A stretch of DNA of 64,000 bases from an uncultured Pseudomonadales bacterium (GTDB lineage Bacteria > Pseudomonadota > Gammaproteobacteria > Pseudomonadales > Cellvibrionaceae). Of this stretch, positions 28,160 to 37,997 are shown in pieces. Positions within the stretch are counted from its first letter, which is position 1. Every line of letters starts with the position of its first letter. A program made the position numbers and the translations under genes. Under the pieces are notes generated by a model that saw only the letters and a program-made list of their open reading frames with translations, ran no database searches and was not told the DNA's origin. Location: contig CANLTI010000010.1 in the NCBI GenBank assembly GCA_947494095.1, positions 1 to 64,000 on the forward strand, given 5' to 3'.

Positions 28160-29026
28160 TTAAACGCTGGCTTTTTCTTGTGCTTTCATCTCAGGCTTGC
28201 CTGGGCCGTATTTTTGACGCTTCATCGCCCAAATAAATACGCCACCACCAATAAGAATCATCGGCACCGATAGCATTTGCCCGCGCGTCATCCAGCCAAA
28301 TAACAAAAAGGTAATATGGGCATCGGGTTGGCGTACAAACTCCACTCCAAAACGCACGCAGCCGTACAGCAACAAAAATAACGCGCCTACGGCAGCGCGT
28401 GGGCGCGGCTTACGCGAAAACCAGAATAATACTGTAAATAATACCAGCCCTTCAAAAAACATTTGATATAACTGTGATGGATGACGCGCCAATTGCTCTG
28501 GATCTTTAGGGAAGACCATGGCCCACGAGACATCTGTCGCGCGGCCGTACAATTCACCGCCAATAAAATTACCCAAACGCCCAAGACCCAATGCGATGGG
28601 GACAAACGGTGCAAAAAAATCAATCACATCAAAAATATTTTGATCAACTTTACGGCAGTAGAGTAAAACGGCAGTCACAACACCTAACAACCCACCGTGG
28701 AACGACATACCGCCCTCCCAAACCCGAATAATCATCGCCGGATCAGCAAGAAACTCTTGGAATTGATAGAAAATGACATAGCCCATTCGCCCACCCAAGA
28801 CCACGCCCATTGCCACATAAAACAATAAGTCGTCCATTTGTTTACGATAAACCACATTATATGACCTACCCGCGCGATACATCCCAAGCCCCCAGCACGC
28901 CGCAAAGCCCAGCAAGTACATCAATCCATACCAATGCACCTCTAGCGGGCCAAATGTTTTACCAAATACCTCGAGCGACTCAAATACCGTGAAGGCAACA
29001 GGGTCAAGTTGTGGATAAGTGAGCAT
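28160..29026 (-). CDS. lgt: Prolipoprotein diacylglyceryl transferase
   Basis: 288 residues, seven membrane helices. The Lgt signature GGRMGYVIFY and the segment GLGRLGNFIGGELYGRATD are present, as is HPSQLYQMFFEGLVLF. It attaches diacylglyceryl to lipobox cysteines in the inner membrane, the first step for the several lipoproteins in this window. Neighbours are ptsP upstream and thyA downstream, all leftward, as in many gammaproteobacteria. Confidence 0.95.
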   Translation of the reverse strand: MLTYPQLDPVAFTVFESLEVFGKTFGPLEVHWYGLMYLLGFAACWGLGMYRAGRSYNVVYRKQMDDLLFYVAMGVVLGGRMGYVIFYQFQEFLADPAMIIRVWEGGMSFHGGLLGVVTAVLLYCRKVDQNIFDVIDFFAPFVPIALGLGRLGNFIGGELYGRATDVSWAMVFPKDPEQLARHPSQLYQMFFEGLVLFTVLFWFSRKPRPRAAVGALFLLLYGCVRFGVEFVRQPDAHITFLLFGWMTRGQMLSVPMILIGGGVFIWAMKRQKYGPGKPEMKAQEKASV

Positions 29027-29171
29027 GATGCATCCTTATTGAATGTAATGACTAAATTGAATGTAATAACGGCGTAAACGCGATGACTAACACGTCAGAG
29101 GCAGCCATCATATAGAGGAAAAGCGAAGAGAGCATCACTTACCACAGCCGAGTCGCTAAAGTGATTAGCTC

Positions 29172-31445
29172 TTAACGGTTGATAGGTGCAATCGGCTTAA
29201 GCATTCGGCTCAAACCCACCTCTTTAAAGGCATTATCAAGCGCGGCATAGACTGATTCGGTATCAGGCAAAGCTAATACTTCGAGCATCAACTCATGGGC
29301 ATCCACCAAGCTTACACTGCGGATCACCGACTTCACCTTCAACAGGTTAGTCGCGCTCATAGAAAGTACATCGTAACCCATGGCCATCAGCAATAATGCC
29401 GCTGTCGGGTCGCCGGCAAGTTCACCGCAAATACTCACCGGCTTGCCTTGGCTGTGCGAGGCGTCGACCACATCTTTTAGAGCCCGCAAAACGGCAGGAT
29501 GAAAAGAGCGATACAAATCGGCAACGCGTGTATTATTGCGATCAACCGCCAAGATATATTGTGTTAAGTCGTTGCTCCCGACCGATAAAAAATCACTGCG
29601 CGCGGCTAACTCACGCGCCTGATAAACCGCCGAAGGCACCTCGATCATTACCCCAATGGGCGGCAAGGCTATTTTACGCCCCTCTTCAACCAACTCTTCA
29701 TAAGCTCGCATAATCAACATTTGAGCAATTTCTAGCTCGGGAATGGCCGAAATCATGGGCAATAGTATGCGTAAATTATCCAAGCCTTCGCTCGCGCGCA
29801 GCATCGCTCGCACTTGAACTAAAAATATCTCGGGATGATCGAGTGTCACACGTATGCCACGCCAGCCCAAAAAGGGGTTTTCTTCTTGAATGGGAAAATA
29901 AGGCAGCGCTTTATCGCCGCCAATATCCAAGGTGCGCATGGTGACAGGATGCGGAAAAAACGCCTCGAGCTGTTCGCGATAAACCTGCCGCTGCTCTTCC
30001 TCTGAAGGAAAGCGATCACGTAACATAAAGGGGATTTCGGTTCGGTAAAGCCCAACACCTTCTGCTCCTCGCTCAAGCGATAGCACCGCATCGGCCGCTA
30101 AACCGGTATTCACCCATAACTCAATAAGGTGCCCGTCCGTTGTTTCGCAGGGCTCATCTTTAAGGCTTTCAAGCGTACGAACAACTTGTAAGTCTTCATC
30201 AACGATATCTTGATAATGCAGTAATAAATTACGCGAAGGATCGCTATACACGCTGCCGTGGTAACCATCGACAATCATCTCGCGGCTATCGAGCTTAGTA
30301 AACGGTAAATCCACCGCCCCCATGACCGTGGGTATACCCATCGAGCGAGCAAGAATGGCGACATGAGAGTTGCTCGAGCCTTTCACAGAGACAATCCCAG
30401 CGAGGCGCCCGGCTGGCACTTCGGCCAACATAGAAGCCGTTAGTTCTTCACCAATTAAAATTGTATTTTCGGGGAAGAGCACTTCTTTTTGGTTGCTTTG
30501 CTGCAATACGGCTAACACCCGCCCGCCCAAATCTTGGACGTCACTGGCGCGCTCACGTAAATAGGGGTCGCTCATGCTTTGGAAGTTTGTCACATGCTCC
30601 ATAATGACTTCACTCCACGCGTATTCGGCCGATATATTTTGTCGAATGCGGTCCATAACCTCACCGCCAAGCGAGGCATCGTCGAGCATGCCAACGTAGG
30701 CATCAAATAGCTGGCGCTCTTCTTTGTTGACACGGTTAGCCAGTTCATCACCGAGCAAGCGAACATTGGCACGCACTTGCGCTAAGGCCTCTAAAAAAAA
30801 CACCGCCTCTTGTTCGATATCATCACAGCGGCGATAGGGCACCGCACGCAAGTCAGCCGGTGGCGCCGCCACAACCGTTCGCCCAATAGCAACACCCGGT
30901 GCACCTGCAATCCCCATAAACTTGGCTTCAGTGGGCCCTGCATCCGAGTGAATATCGACCAGCGCCCCAGTGGCTTCGGCATGCGCAATCACCCCCGATA
31001 GCTGCGCTGACATCGTGACCAAAAAGGCCTCTTCGCCCTCATCAAAGGTGCGACCCTTTACTTGCTGAACCACTAATACGCCCATCACTTTGCGCTGATG
31101 AATAATAGGCACACCCAAGAACGCACTGTAACGCTCTTCGCCTGTTTCAGGGAAGTACTCAAAGTTAGAGTGTGTTTCGGCTTGATCTAAATTAACCGGC
31201 TCTTCGCGCGCCGCCACCAAACCCACAAGCCCCTGACCTTTCGTGAGCATAACGCGCCCAACGGCCTCTACGTTTAAGCCATCGGTGGCCATTAATACAA
31301 ATTCTTTGTGTACATTGCGCAAATACACCGAGCACACATCGGTCGTCATAGTCTGCTTTACACGGGCAACAATAATACGCAGTACCGCAGGGAGATCCCG
31401 CGCTGAATTAACCTCCTGAACAATACTCCGTAAAGATCCCAGCAT
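29172..31445 (-). CDS. ptsP: Phosphoenolpyruvate-protein phosphotransferase PtsP (EI-Ntr)
   Basis: 757 residues from the ATG at 31445; that ATG overlaps the rppH stop codon (TAATG), so translation is coupled. An N-terminal GAF domain (about 1-160) senses nitrogen metabolites. The PTS enzyme I part has the phosphohistidine in KGSSNSHVAILARSMGIP, and TLDIGGDKALPYF and the C-terminal PEP-binding barrel (ISICGELAG-like VSICGELAGDP). It starts the nitrogen PTS phosphorelay. The rppH-ptsP order is the same as in E. coli. Confidence 0.95.
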   Translation of the reverse strand: MLGSLRSIVQEVNSARDLPAVLRIIVARVKQTMTTDVCSVYLRNVHKEFVLMATDGLNVEAVGRVMLTKGQGLVGLVAAREEPVNLDQAETHSNFEYFPETGEERYSAFLGVPIIHQRKVMGVLVVQQVKGRTFDEGEEAFLVTMSAQLSGVIAHAEATGALVDIHSDAGPTEAKFMGIAGAPGVAIGRTVVAAPPADLRAVPYRRCDDIEQEAVFFLEALAQVRANVRLLGDELANRVNKEERQLFDAYVGMLDDASLGGEVMDRIRQNISAEYAWSEVIMEHVTNFQSMSDPYLRERASDVQDLGGRVLAVLQQSNQKEVLFPENTILIGEELTASMLAEVPAGRLAGIVSVKGSSNSHVAILARSMGIPTVMGAVDLPFTKLDSREMIVDGYHGSVYSDPSRNLLLHYQDIVDEDLQVVRTLESLKDEPCETTDGHLIELWVNTGLAADAVLSLERGAEGVGLYRTEIPFMLRDRFPSEEEQRQVYREQLEAFFPHPVTMRTLDIGGDKALPYFPIQEENPFLGWRGIRVTLDHPEIFLVQVRAMLRASEGLDNLRILLPMISAIPELEIAQMLIMRAYEELVEEGRKIALPPIGVMIEVPSAVYQARELAARSDFLSVGSNDLTQYILAVDRNNTRVADLYRSFHPAVLRALKDVVDASHSQGKPVSICGELAGDPTAALLLMAMGYDVLSMSATNLLKVKSVIRSVSLVDAHELMLEVLALPDTESVYAALDNAFKEVGLSRMLKPIAPINR

Positions 31446-31954
31446 TAGCCTTGCTCCGTTCGCCACTTATGCTCTTGATAATTAGCATGCGCAGGCGCCA
31501 GTTCACGCATTGCGCGCCGGTACACGTCGCGCTTAAAGTTAACCACGCGATCTAACGGGTACCAATAGCTTACCCACTCCCAGGTATCAAATTCTGGGTG
31601 GCCATCACCGCTCAAATCGATCGCGCTATCAGCACCGTTATACTCCAGTAAAAACCATTTTTGCTTTTGGCCAATACACAAAGGTTGCTGCTGAGGACGT
31701 ACATAGCGCTTAGGTAAACGATAGCGTAACCAGCCCCGCGTAGAGTCAATAACCGTCACTTGCTCGGCCGTTAAACCCACCTCTTCTTTAAGCTCACGAT
31801 AAAGAGCTTGCTCGGCTGACTCATTGGTTTTGATTCCACCTTGCGGGAACTGCCAAGCATCTTGGCCGCCAATACGCCGCGCCCAGAGCACTTGCCCCTT
31901 AGGGTTCATGAGGATTATGCCCACATTAGGGCGAAAACCTTCGGCGTCTATCAC
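31445..31954 (-). CDS. rppH: RNA pyrophosphohydrolase
   Basis: 169 residues from a GTG with AAGGAG 5 nt upstream. The Nudix box [20 protein letters not shown] is complete. [11 protein letters not shown] and the FPQGG segment are typical of RppH. It removes pyrophosphate from the 5' end of mRNAs and so opens them to RNase E decay. It is the first gene of the rppH-ptsP pair. Confidence 0.95.
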   Translation of the reverse strand: MIDAEGFRPNVGIILMNPKGQVLWARRIGGQDAWQFPQGGIKTNESAEQALYRELKEEVGLTAEQVTVIDSTRGWLRYRLPKRYVRPQQQPLCIGQKQKWFLLEYNGADSAIDLSGDGHPEFDTWEWVSYWYPLDRVVNFKRDVYRRAMRELAPAHANYQEHKWRTEQG

Positions 31955-32162
31955 ACGAGCTCCTTAACGATTTGTTGTTATAATGATCAGGTCATTGTTT
32001 CACAATTTATACACTAACAGCAATTTGCGATTCAGCTCTTATTCAGCTTTATTTCGTTATTGAGTACCTATTTACACGATATACTAAGATTATTCACCTA
32101 CCTAGCGCGTTTAATGGCGCGTAGAGCCACTTATTCATGCCAACCGTACTTAAGGAGCACCC

Positions 32163-32816
32163 TTGACACTTGCCTTGTTCGACCTAGACAACACATTACT
32201 TAACGGCGACAGTGATCACGCTTTTGGCGAATTCCTATGTCAGCAAGGCATAGTCGATCGCACAGTTTTTAAACATGCCAATGATCAATTTTATATTGAT
32301 TATCAGGAAGGGACTCTCGACATTGCCGCTTACATTAAGTTCGCACTTGCGCCACTGACGCGGCTCACTGCAGCCAAGCGCTTAGCGCTACAAGCGCAGT
32401 TTATGACCGAAGTGGTAGAACCTATGATTTTAAAAAAAGGCGTGAACCTGTTAGCCAAGCATCGACGTGAAGGCCACACGATTGTCATTATTACAGCGAC
32501 TAACCGCTTTGTAACAGGCCCTATTGCACGTCGCTTGGGCGTACAGCATCTTATTGCTACTGAGCCCGAAATCATTGACGGTCAATTCACCGGCGCCCAT
32601 AGCGGCACGCCCTGCTTTCAAGAGGGTAAAATCACCTGCCTTAATCAATGGGTCAGCCAGCACGACGAAACACTAGAGGGCAGTTATTTTTACAGTGATT
32701 CAGCCAATGACATCCCTCTTTTGCAGTGTGTTAGTCACCCCGTAGCCGTCGACCCTTGCCCCAAGCTAGCAAAATATGCCGCCATCCATAATATGCCCGT
32801 TATGAGCTTGCGTTAA
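32163..32816 (+). CDS. HAD-IB family phosphatase
   Basis: 217 residues. The start is a TTG, supported by AAGGAG 6 nt upstream. HAD motifs: FDLDNTLL (nucleophile and acid Asp), ITATNRF (motif II), Lys in GKITC, and YSDSANDIPLL (motif IV). The helical cap between motifs I and II and overall length match SerB-like subfamily IB enzymes. The substrate is not evident. The next gene begins 7 bp downstream. Confidence 0.9.
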   Translation: MTLALFDLDNTLLNGDSDHAFGEFLCQQGIVDRTVFKHANDQFYIDYQEGTLDIAAYIKFALAPLTRLTAAKRLALQAQFMTEVVEPMILKKGVNLLAKHRREGHTIVIITATNRFVTGPIARRLGVQHLIATEPEIIDGQFTGAHSGTPCFQEGKITCLNQWVSQHDETLEGSYFYSDSANDIPLLQCVSHPVAVDPCPKLAKYAAIHNMPVMSLR

Positions 32817-32823
32817 CGCTACG

Positions 32824-34134
32824 ATGTCTCACTCAGCAAGCCTTAACAGGCGCCGACTTAACGGCCATCTATGGCGCGCACTTGCACTTTGCGCCATAAC
32901 GTCTGTCACCACAAGTGGCTGCAACAGCAATGGCGACCCTCAAGGGCCGCCACCAGCGCCTACGGCAACCCAAACAGCGCTCCCTATGGCTACCGCCGAC
33001 ACACTGACACTCACTGTATGGCAAAGCCAGCAAATACAGCTAGAGCGCGCCATTAAACAAGCCACCGCACTACAGCGTAGCGTCAGTACATTACTGGCCA
33101 ACCCCAACACCACCACCTTGCAAAACACCCAGCAACTTTGGCAGCAACTCGCCCTGAGCTTAGAGCCGCTAGCCATAGTGGGCGCATTGGCAACTACCCA
33201 ATACCGGCACCAAGATCAACAACTGCGTTCAGATTCAGATTTAGACCCACAAAATACCGCCAATTGGTCTACCATCAGCCTACACCATGAATACATAGCC
33301 ACCTGGCCCGCAGAACTTGGCTTTTTAGACAATAACGGTATACATGGCAATACGGGCTTAATCTTTAACCTCGACATCACACTCAATGAAGAGACCTTAA
33401 AAACAAGACACCGCCAAACAGATCGACAAGAAGGCGTATTGGGGCTTTACCCCTTGGGCTTGATGCTACAGGGCGCTCAAACCCCGCGCCAAGCGTCGCA
33501 ACTACGCGCCGTCACAGCACTCACCCCAAAACATAAAGCCCTAGACTTACATTCAATCGACGAGCACCCACACAATCGACGCCGTCAACTAATTGCACAG
33601 CAAGCACAACTACTTCGCCACCACCTTATGCAGCTAAAGTCTCAGCTGTTCCAACGCGATAGCCACTCAGCACTCAATGCCTTTAGTCAGCAAACCGTGG
33701 CGCAGCAGCAAACAGCCCTTGTGCAAGCCGCTCAACAGCTCACCGCCCAACAACTACAAGAGCTCACGCAGTATGACGACCTCCCCCTTTGGCAACAGCA
33801 CTGGCAATATCAACGCCTGCATGCACAATTAACAGGGCTTGAGTTATGGCTGGGCATTTTAGGGCACAACCAACAAGCGTCACTGTGCCAGGGTTTACTG
33901 GGCCTTTTGGCCAGTCACATCGCTGTACTTTCTACAACCACCACAACCCCTACATCGCCCACATCTCCCACATCTCCCATTACGGCCACACACCACACAC
34001 CGGAGACTCAAGCAAAAAGTGACGACCACACGCTAGCCCCGATCGACAACACAACGCTGCGCCAACAGCTCGCAGGGTTAACCGTCGCATTAAAACAAGC
34101 CATCCGTATTTCTTCATCAAACACAACAAAATGA
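32824..34134 (+). CDS. Glutamine-rich lipoprotein, perhaps imelysin-like
   Basis: 436 residues with lipobox VTTSGC (Cys33) after an arginine-rich start. The mature part is largely alpha-helical and very rich in Gln, Ala and Leu. LGLYPLGLMLQG sits where imelysins have their GxHxxE site but lacks the metal ligands, so an imelysin (M75) relationship is a guess. A low-complexity TSPTSPTSP stretch precedes a final helix. It follows the HAD gene by 7 bp, probably in one operon. Confidence 0.55.
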   Translation: MSHSASLNRRRLNGHLWRALALCAITSVTTSGCNSNGDPQGPPPAPTATQTALPMATADTLTLTVWQSQQIQLERAIKQATALQRSVSTLLANPNTTTLQNTQQLWQQLALSLEPLAIVGALATTQYRHQDQQLRSDSDLDPQNTANWSTISLHHEYIATWPAELGFLDNNGIHGNTGLIFNLDITLNEETLKTRHRQTDRQEGVLGLYPLGLMLQGAQTPRQASQLRAVTALTPKHKALDLHSIDEHPHNRRRQLIAQQAQLLRHHLMQLKSQLFQRDSHSALNAFSQQTVAQQQTALVQAAQQLTAQQLQELTQYDDLPLWQQHWQYQRLHAQLTGLELWLGILGHNQQASLCQGLLGLLASHIAVLSTTTTTPTSPTSPTSPITATHHTPETQAKSDDHTLAPIDNTTLRQQLAGLTVALKQAIRISSSNTTK

Positions 34135-34204
34135 TCCAACGCACAACACTTTATCAGCTAAGCTTTTTAACAAGAGTCACTCAAAAACGCCTAGTGGTTA
34201 CTGA

Positions 34205-35068
34205 ATGAGCCAAGATCTATCGGAAGAGCAAATACAGCATATTTTGCAAGGCATTGCCATACCACCTCAGCCGCAGGTTATGGTCGACCTGCAAATGGAG
34301 CAGTGCTCGCCCTCTTGTAATGCCGACACCATCGCGGCACTAATCAGCCAAGATGTCGGCTTATCGGGTGCTATTTTAAAAACCGTCAACTCGCCTTTTT
34401 TAAAGCTCGCCAATAAGGTGACCTCTATTGCGCAGGCTGTTAGCTTGCTAGGCATTAATAGCGTGGTTAACTTGGTCAATGCGCAATCCATTAAAGGGGC
34501 GCTATCTGATGAAGAAATTATTGCACTGGGCTCCTTTTGGGATACCGCCATGGAAACAGCCATGACCGCAGCCGTGATAGCCAAGCAGCTTAAGTATCAA
34601 AGCCCCGATGAGGCTTATATTTTAGGCTTATTTCACAATTGCGGCATCCCTTTATTAAGCAGTCGCTTTGATAACTATGCGCAGGTTCTGCAAGAGTCTT
34701 ACAATCGCGATACAGCCTCTGTCACCGATACCGAAAACAAGCTCATACAAACTAATCATGCCGTTGTTGGTTACTATGTGGCCAAAAGCTGGAACTTACC
34801 GCCGCATATTTGCCGCGCCATTCATGACCATCATCATGTCACCAGTCAATTGCTAGATGACCCCAGTACAAGCCGCAGCAAAACGTTACTCGCCATTTTA
34901 AAAATGGCCGAACATATTAGCGGCCTATACAAAACAATTGGGCATAGCGAGCATGACTATGAATGGGAAAAAATAAAGGAAGCCGTTTTACTGTATACCG
35001 GCCTCTCTGATTACGACTACGAAGGGCTTATTGGGCATATACAAGAGCTAGGCTTGGGCAATCATTAA
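34205..35068 (+). CDS. HDOD domain signalling protein
   Basis: 287 residues. An HDOD domain covers most of the protein: IPPQPQVMVDLQ at the start, LSGAILKTVNSPFLKLANKVTSI, then GLFHNCGIPLL and AIHDHHHV, where the HD-type residues are only partly kept, as usual in HDOD. No other output domain. HDOD proteins act as adaptors in c-di-GMP and stress signalling. It ends against a bidirectional terminator facing gcvH. Confidence 0.88.
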   Translation: MSQDLSEEQIQHILQGIAIPPQPQVMVDLQMEQCSPSCNADTIAALISQDVGLSGAILKTVNSPFLKLANKVTSIAQAVSLLGINSVVNLVNAQSIKGALSDEEIIALGSFWDTAMETAMTAAVIAKQLKYQSPDEAYILGLFHNCGIPLLSSRFDNYAQVLQESYNRDTASVTDTENKLIQTNHAVVGYYVAKSWNLPPHICRAIHDHHHVTSQLLDDPSTSRSKTLLAILKMAEHISGLYKTIGHSEHDYEWEKIKEAVLLYTGLSDYDYEGLIGHIQELGLGNH

Positions 35069-35084
35069 AATATATGCCACTAAT

Positions 35085-35115
35085 AAAAACGGCCCCTAAT
35101 AAGGAGCCGTTTTTT
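35085..35115. terminator. Bidirectional terminator
   Basis: AAAAACGGC pairs with GCCGTTTTT around a short loop; A and T tracts flank the stem on both sides. It lies between the convergent HDOD and gcvH genes. Confidence 0.85.
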
Positions 35116-35135
35116 GATCACTACTAAAACCGTAA

Positions 35136-35519
35136 TTATTCAGTGGCTTCTTGGTAGGCTTCAGCATCTAACGCGTTATCCAACTCTTCGAGCTCGGTAG
35201 GGCGCACTTTATAAAACCAGCCATCATCATAAGGCGAAGAGTTAATGGTTTCAGGAGCATCTTCTAGTGCTTCATTTACGGCAATCACTTCACCGCTAAT
35301 AGGCGAGTAAAGATCGCTAGCGGCTTTAACCGACTCAACAACACCCGCCTCAGAACCCGCAGTGACATCACTACCGACTTCAGGTAACTCAACAAATACC
35401 ACATCGCCAAGCGCCGCTTGTGCGTGATCACTAATACCCACAGTAACGGTACCGTCGGTTTCTACACGGGCCCACTCGTGGCTCTCTAAGTACTTTAATT
35501 CAGCGCGAATTTCGCTCAT
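35136..35519 (-). CDS. gcvH: Glycine cleavage system H protein
   Basis: 127 residues. The lipoyl attachment lysine is in [15 protein letters not shown], with the preceding [13 protein letters not shown] strand. It carries the aminomethyl group between the P, T and L proteins of the glycine cleavage complex. It follows gcvT by 91 bp. No gcvP is in the window, so that gene must be elsewhere. Confidence 0.96.
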   Translation of the reverse strand: MSEIRAELKYLESHEWARVETDGTVTVGISDHAQAALGDVVFVELPEVGSDVTAGSEAGVVESVKAASDLYSPISGEVIAVNEALEDAPETINSSPYDDGWFYKVRPTELEELDNALDAEAYQEATE

Positions 35520-35610
35520 GGATTATCCTCACATCTGTCAAAAATTTGGAGTATTGTATGTGCTCGCGCCCGCTTAAACCAGCGCAAAAAACACAGTGTT
35601 TAACAAGGTT

Positions 35611-36705
35611 TTAGATTAGCGCTTTGCCATTGCGCACAAAGCACGGCTTGACCACCTCTACAGCAACACTTTTACCGCGAATAATCACCTGCGCATCGCT
35701 CACATTACCGGTAGGCACACGCGCAATAGCAATAGACACACCAAGCGTTGGCGAAAAAGTCCCGCTGGTAATCGCACCGCGCTCATCAGTACCGGGCACA
35801 ACCACCTCATAACCATCGCGCAGTACGCCGCGGCTACGCATCACTAAGCCCACAAGTTTTTGCTTGATACCGGCGGCTTTTTCGGCGGCAATCACACTGC
35901 GTCCAATAAATTCTCGGTCGGTCGGCTCCCAGCCAATGGTCCAGCCCATATTAGCCACTAAAGGTGATGTTTCATCGTTCATTTCGTGGCCGTATAGGTT
36001 CATGCCAGCTTCTAAACGCAACGTATCACGCGAGCCTAAACCGCAAGGAGCAACACCCGCATCCGCCAACTGCTGCCAAAAAGCATTCACATCAACAGCC
36101 GGTACAATAATCTCAAAACCATCTTCGCCGGTATAGCCTGTGCGGGCAGCAAACCACTCTGTGCGCTGACCGCTGAGCGCTTTACCATAAAATACACCTA
36201 ATTTATTCAGTGTTTCAGCGTCGTCGGCTAATACTTCACAGACTTTTTCGCGGGCTTGCGGCCCCTGCACTGCAACCATGGCCAGCTCTGGACGCTCTGT
36301 AATCTCCACCGAGAACTTTTGCGCTTGCAGGTTAATCCAGGCCAAATCTTTTTCGCGTGTGGCGCAGTTAACCACCAAACGGTAACCTAAAGGCATTAAG
36401 TAAACGATCAAATCATCGATCACTCCGCCATTATCATTCAGCATGCCGGTATAAAGTGCTTTACCTTGCTCGGTCAGCTTCGCCACATCATTGGCCAACA
36501 AATACTGTAAAAATGCCTGCGCTTGCTCACCGTGCACATCGACTACCGTCATATGCGAGACATCAAACATGCCTGCACTGGTACGCACCGCATTATGCTC
36601 ATCAATTTGCGAGCCATAATTAACCGGCATCCACCAGCCACCAAAGTCAACCATCTTGCCGCCCATTGTTTCATGCAACTGGGCTAGCGGAGTTTTATGT
36701 AACAT
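35611..36705 (-). CDS. gcvT: Aminomethyltransferase (glycine cleavage T protein)
   Basis: 364 residues from the ATG at 36705; an ATG 12 bp upstream is also possible. [14 protein letters not shown] and [12 protein letters not shown] open the domain, and [12 protein letters not shown] and [20 protein letters not shown] are the folate-binding and catalytic region. It releases ammonia and makes methylene-tetrahydrofolate. Glycine riboswitch features were looked for upstream (36706-36904) and not seen; that gap holds repeat copy B. Confidence 0.95.
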   Translation of the reverse strand: MLHKTPLAQLHETMGGKMVDFGGWWMPVNYGSQIDEHNAVRTSAGMFDVSHMTVVDVHGEQAQAFLQYLLANDVAKLTEQGKALYTGMLNDNGGVIDDLIVYLMPLGYRLVVNCATREKDLAWINLQAQKFSVEITERPELAMVAVQGPQAREKVCEVLADDAETLNKLGVFYGKALSGQRTEWFAARTGYTGEDGFEIIVPAVDVNAFWQQLADAGVAPCGLGSRDTLRLEAGMNLYGHEMNDETSPLVANMGWTIGWEPTDREFIGRSVIAAEKAAGIKQKLVGLVMRSRGVLRDGYEVVVPGTDERGAITSGTFSPTLGVSIAIARVPTGNVSDAQVIIRGKSVAVEVVKPCFVRNGKALI

Positions 36706-36773
36706 TCTAAATTCCATCTGTCAGCTTAAAAACACATTGTAACGAGATGAGATAATAATGTAACTAATCTCGT

Positions 36774-36862
36774 CACTATTGGGCCAAACTAACAAGCCTC
36801 TTTTGACTCGGTGCTGATAGGTTATTTTTTAGGCATTTAAGTGCGGGCCTTGTCGAGAAAAC
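36774..36862. repeat. Dispersed intergenic repeat, copy B (left part only)
   Basis: Shares TCACTATT, CTAACAAGCCTC, CGGTGCTGATAGG, TTTAGGCATTTAAG and GGGCCTTG with the left halves of copies A and C, in the same order and spacing. It then diverges, with no 33-bp or 15-bp units and no right terminal repeat. It is a truncated or older copy. Confidence 0.75.
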
Positions 36863-36904
36863 AGAACTCTACGCTTAATGAGACAAACTATTATTGCCTC
36901 GCCC

Positions 36905-37831
36905 TTAGCGCAAATGAATATTATCGAGATAAAACTCACCGGCCGTAATAGGCCTTATGCTGTAATACATCAGCGTTTTAACGCCAGCTAAGTCAACAAA
37001 TTTAGCCACCTCACTCAAAGCAATACAGACCTGATTGGCACCAGCTTCAAGAGCATAAGCCCGATCAAATTTTTGACGTGTTTTGCTAAAGTCTTGATCG
37101 TGAATATGCACCCCCAGCTGCCCTGCCGTTAAATAGGGCCAGTACACCTCGGTGCATAGGGTATTGTAGCCTTGCCAACTCACAGTCACTCGGTCAAACC
37201 CACCACCAGGAAAAGCCCCCGCACGGTAGCCTACGCGTAAAATCGACGACTTATTACCGCGCCATACAATGGCGTGTTGCTCTGGATGTATACTGGTATT
37301 ACTGACACTCAGGTTAATCACATCAAGTTGACCCCCGTCACTACCGCTGAGATTGGGGCAAGCCGTATCAAAGTTACACACAATTGGCAGCTGTTGCTTT
37401 AATTGAGCCGCCTTGAGCAGCGCGTGAGCCGGACCGGCAAAAGCAATCGCCAACAACACCAAAGCTACGCTGCACAACAAAACTCGCCAATAGCCACGCA
37501 CATACACCGCCCAATAGGTACACAGCGCCGCGCCAATACCCAGCGCATCGAGAAGTACATCGCTAACGGTTGCCGAGCGACCAATAAAGGACTGCACAAC
37601 CTCGATGGCTATACCCGCAGTTAATAACAAAAAAACAAAGGCAAGCCAAATGAGTGCGCTCTTTTGGCTAGGCCGAGGCAACTCAAAAATGACAGCAACA
37701 CTTAAGCCCATCACAAAAAAAAGCACCGCATGCGCCGAATTATTGAGCGCCTCCCAAAACGGCGTAGACGCGGGAATATAAAGCCACAGCGGAACGGCGC
37801 ACAAAAAAGCCAATAGCCATACTTTTAACAT
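36905..37831 (-). CDS. VanZ-like membrane protein with extracytoplasmic C-domain
   Basis: 308 residues from the ATG at 37831 (MLKVWLLAF). Four or five membrane helices make up the VanZ-like half (about 5-155), with SAHAVLFFVMGL and VSDVLLDALGIGAAL matching the family. The C-terminal 150 residues are predicted outside and look like a beta-sandwich carbohydrate-binding-type domain. A longer start at 37894 would run through a 13-G tract, which makes the true N-terminus uncertain. Substrate unknown. Confidence 0.75.
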   Translation of the reverse strand: MLKVWLLAFLCAVPLWLYIPASTPFWEALNNSAHAVLFFVMGLSVAVIFELPRPSQKSALIWLAFVFLLLTAGIAIEVVQSFIGRSATVSDVLLDALGIGAALCTYWAVYVRGYWRVLLCSVALVLLAIAFAGPAHALLKAAQLKQQLPIVCNFDTACPNLSGSDGGQLDVINLSVSNTSIHPEQHAIVWRGNKSSILRVGYRAGAFPGGGFDRVTVSWQGYNTLCTEVYWPYLTAGQLGVHIHDQDFSKTRQKFDRAYALEAGANQVCIALSEVAKFVDLAGVKTLMYYSIRPITAGEFYLDNIHLR

Positions 37832-37845
37832 TAACCGCAAGCCCG

Positions 37846-37858
37846 CCCCCCCCCCCCC
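37846..37858 (-). repeat. Homopolymer G13 tract (minus strand)
   Basis: Thirteen consecutive C on the plus strand, G on the minus strand. The run ends 14 bp upstream of the chosen ATG of the VanZ-like gene, covering its ribosome-binding region, or lies inside the frame if translation starts at 37894. Confidence 0.95.
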
Positions 37859-37997
37859 ACACATTCTATAAAACCAACCATTTGATAAAACCAATCATTT
37901 GGCCGTCTATTCAATTTAAAAAAACGTCGGTATTTAGGCATAAGCATCTCCGCAAATGCTGCATGCCCAAGCTGCGGTATGACTCAATACGTTAGTC

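Noticed and set aside
36706..36904. Glycine riboswitch in front of gcvT
   Set aside because: No conserved aptamer core visible; the space is occupied by a truncated repeat copy.
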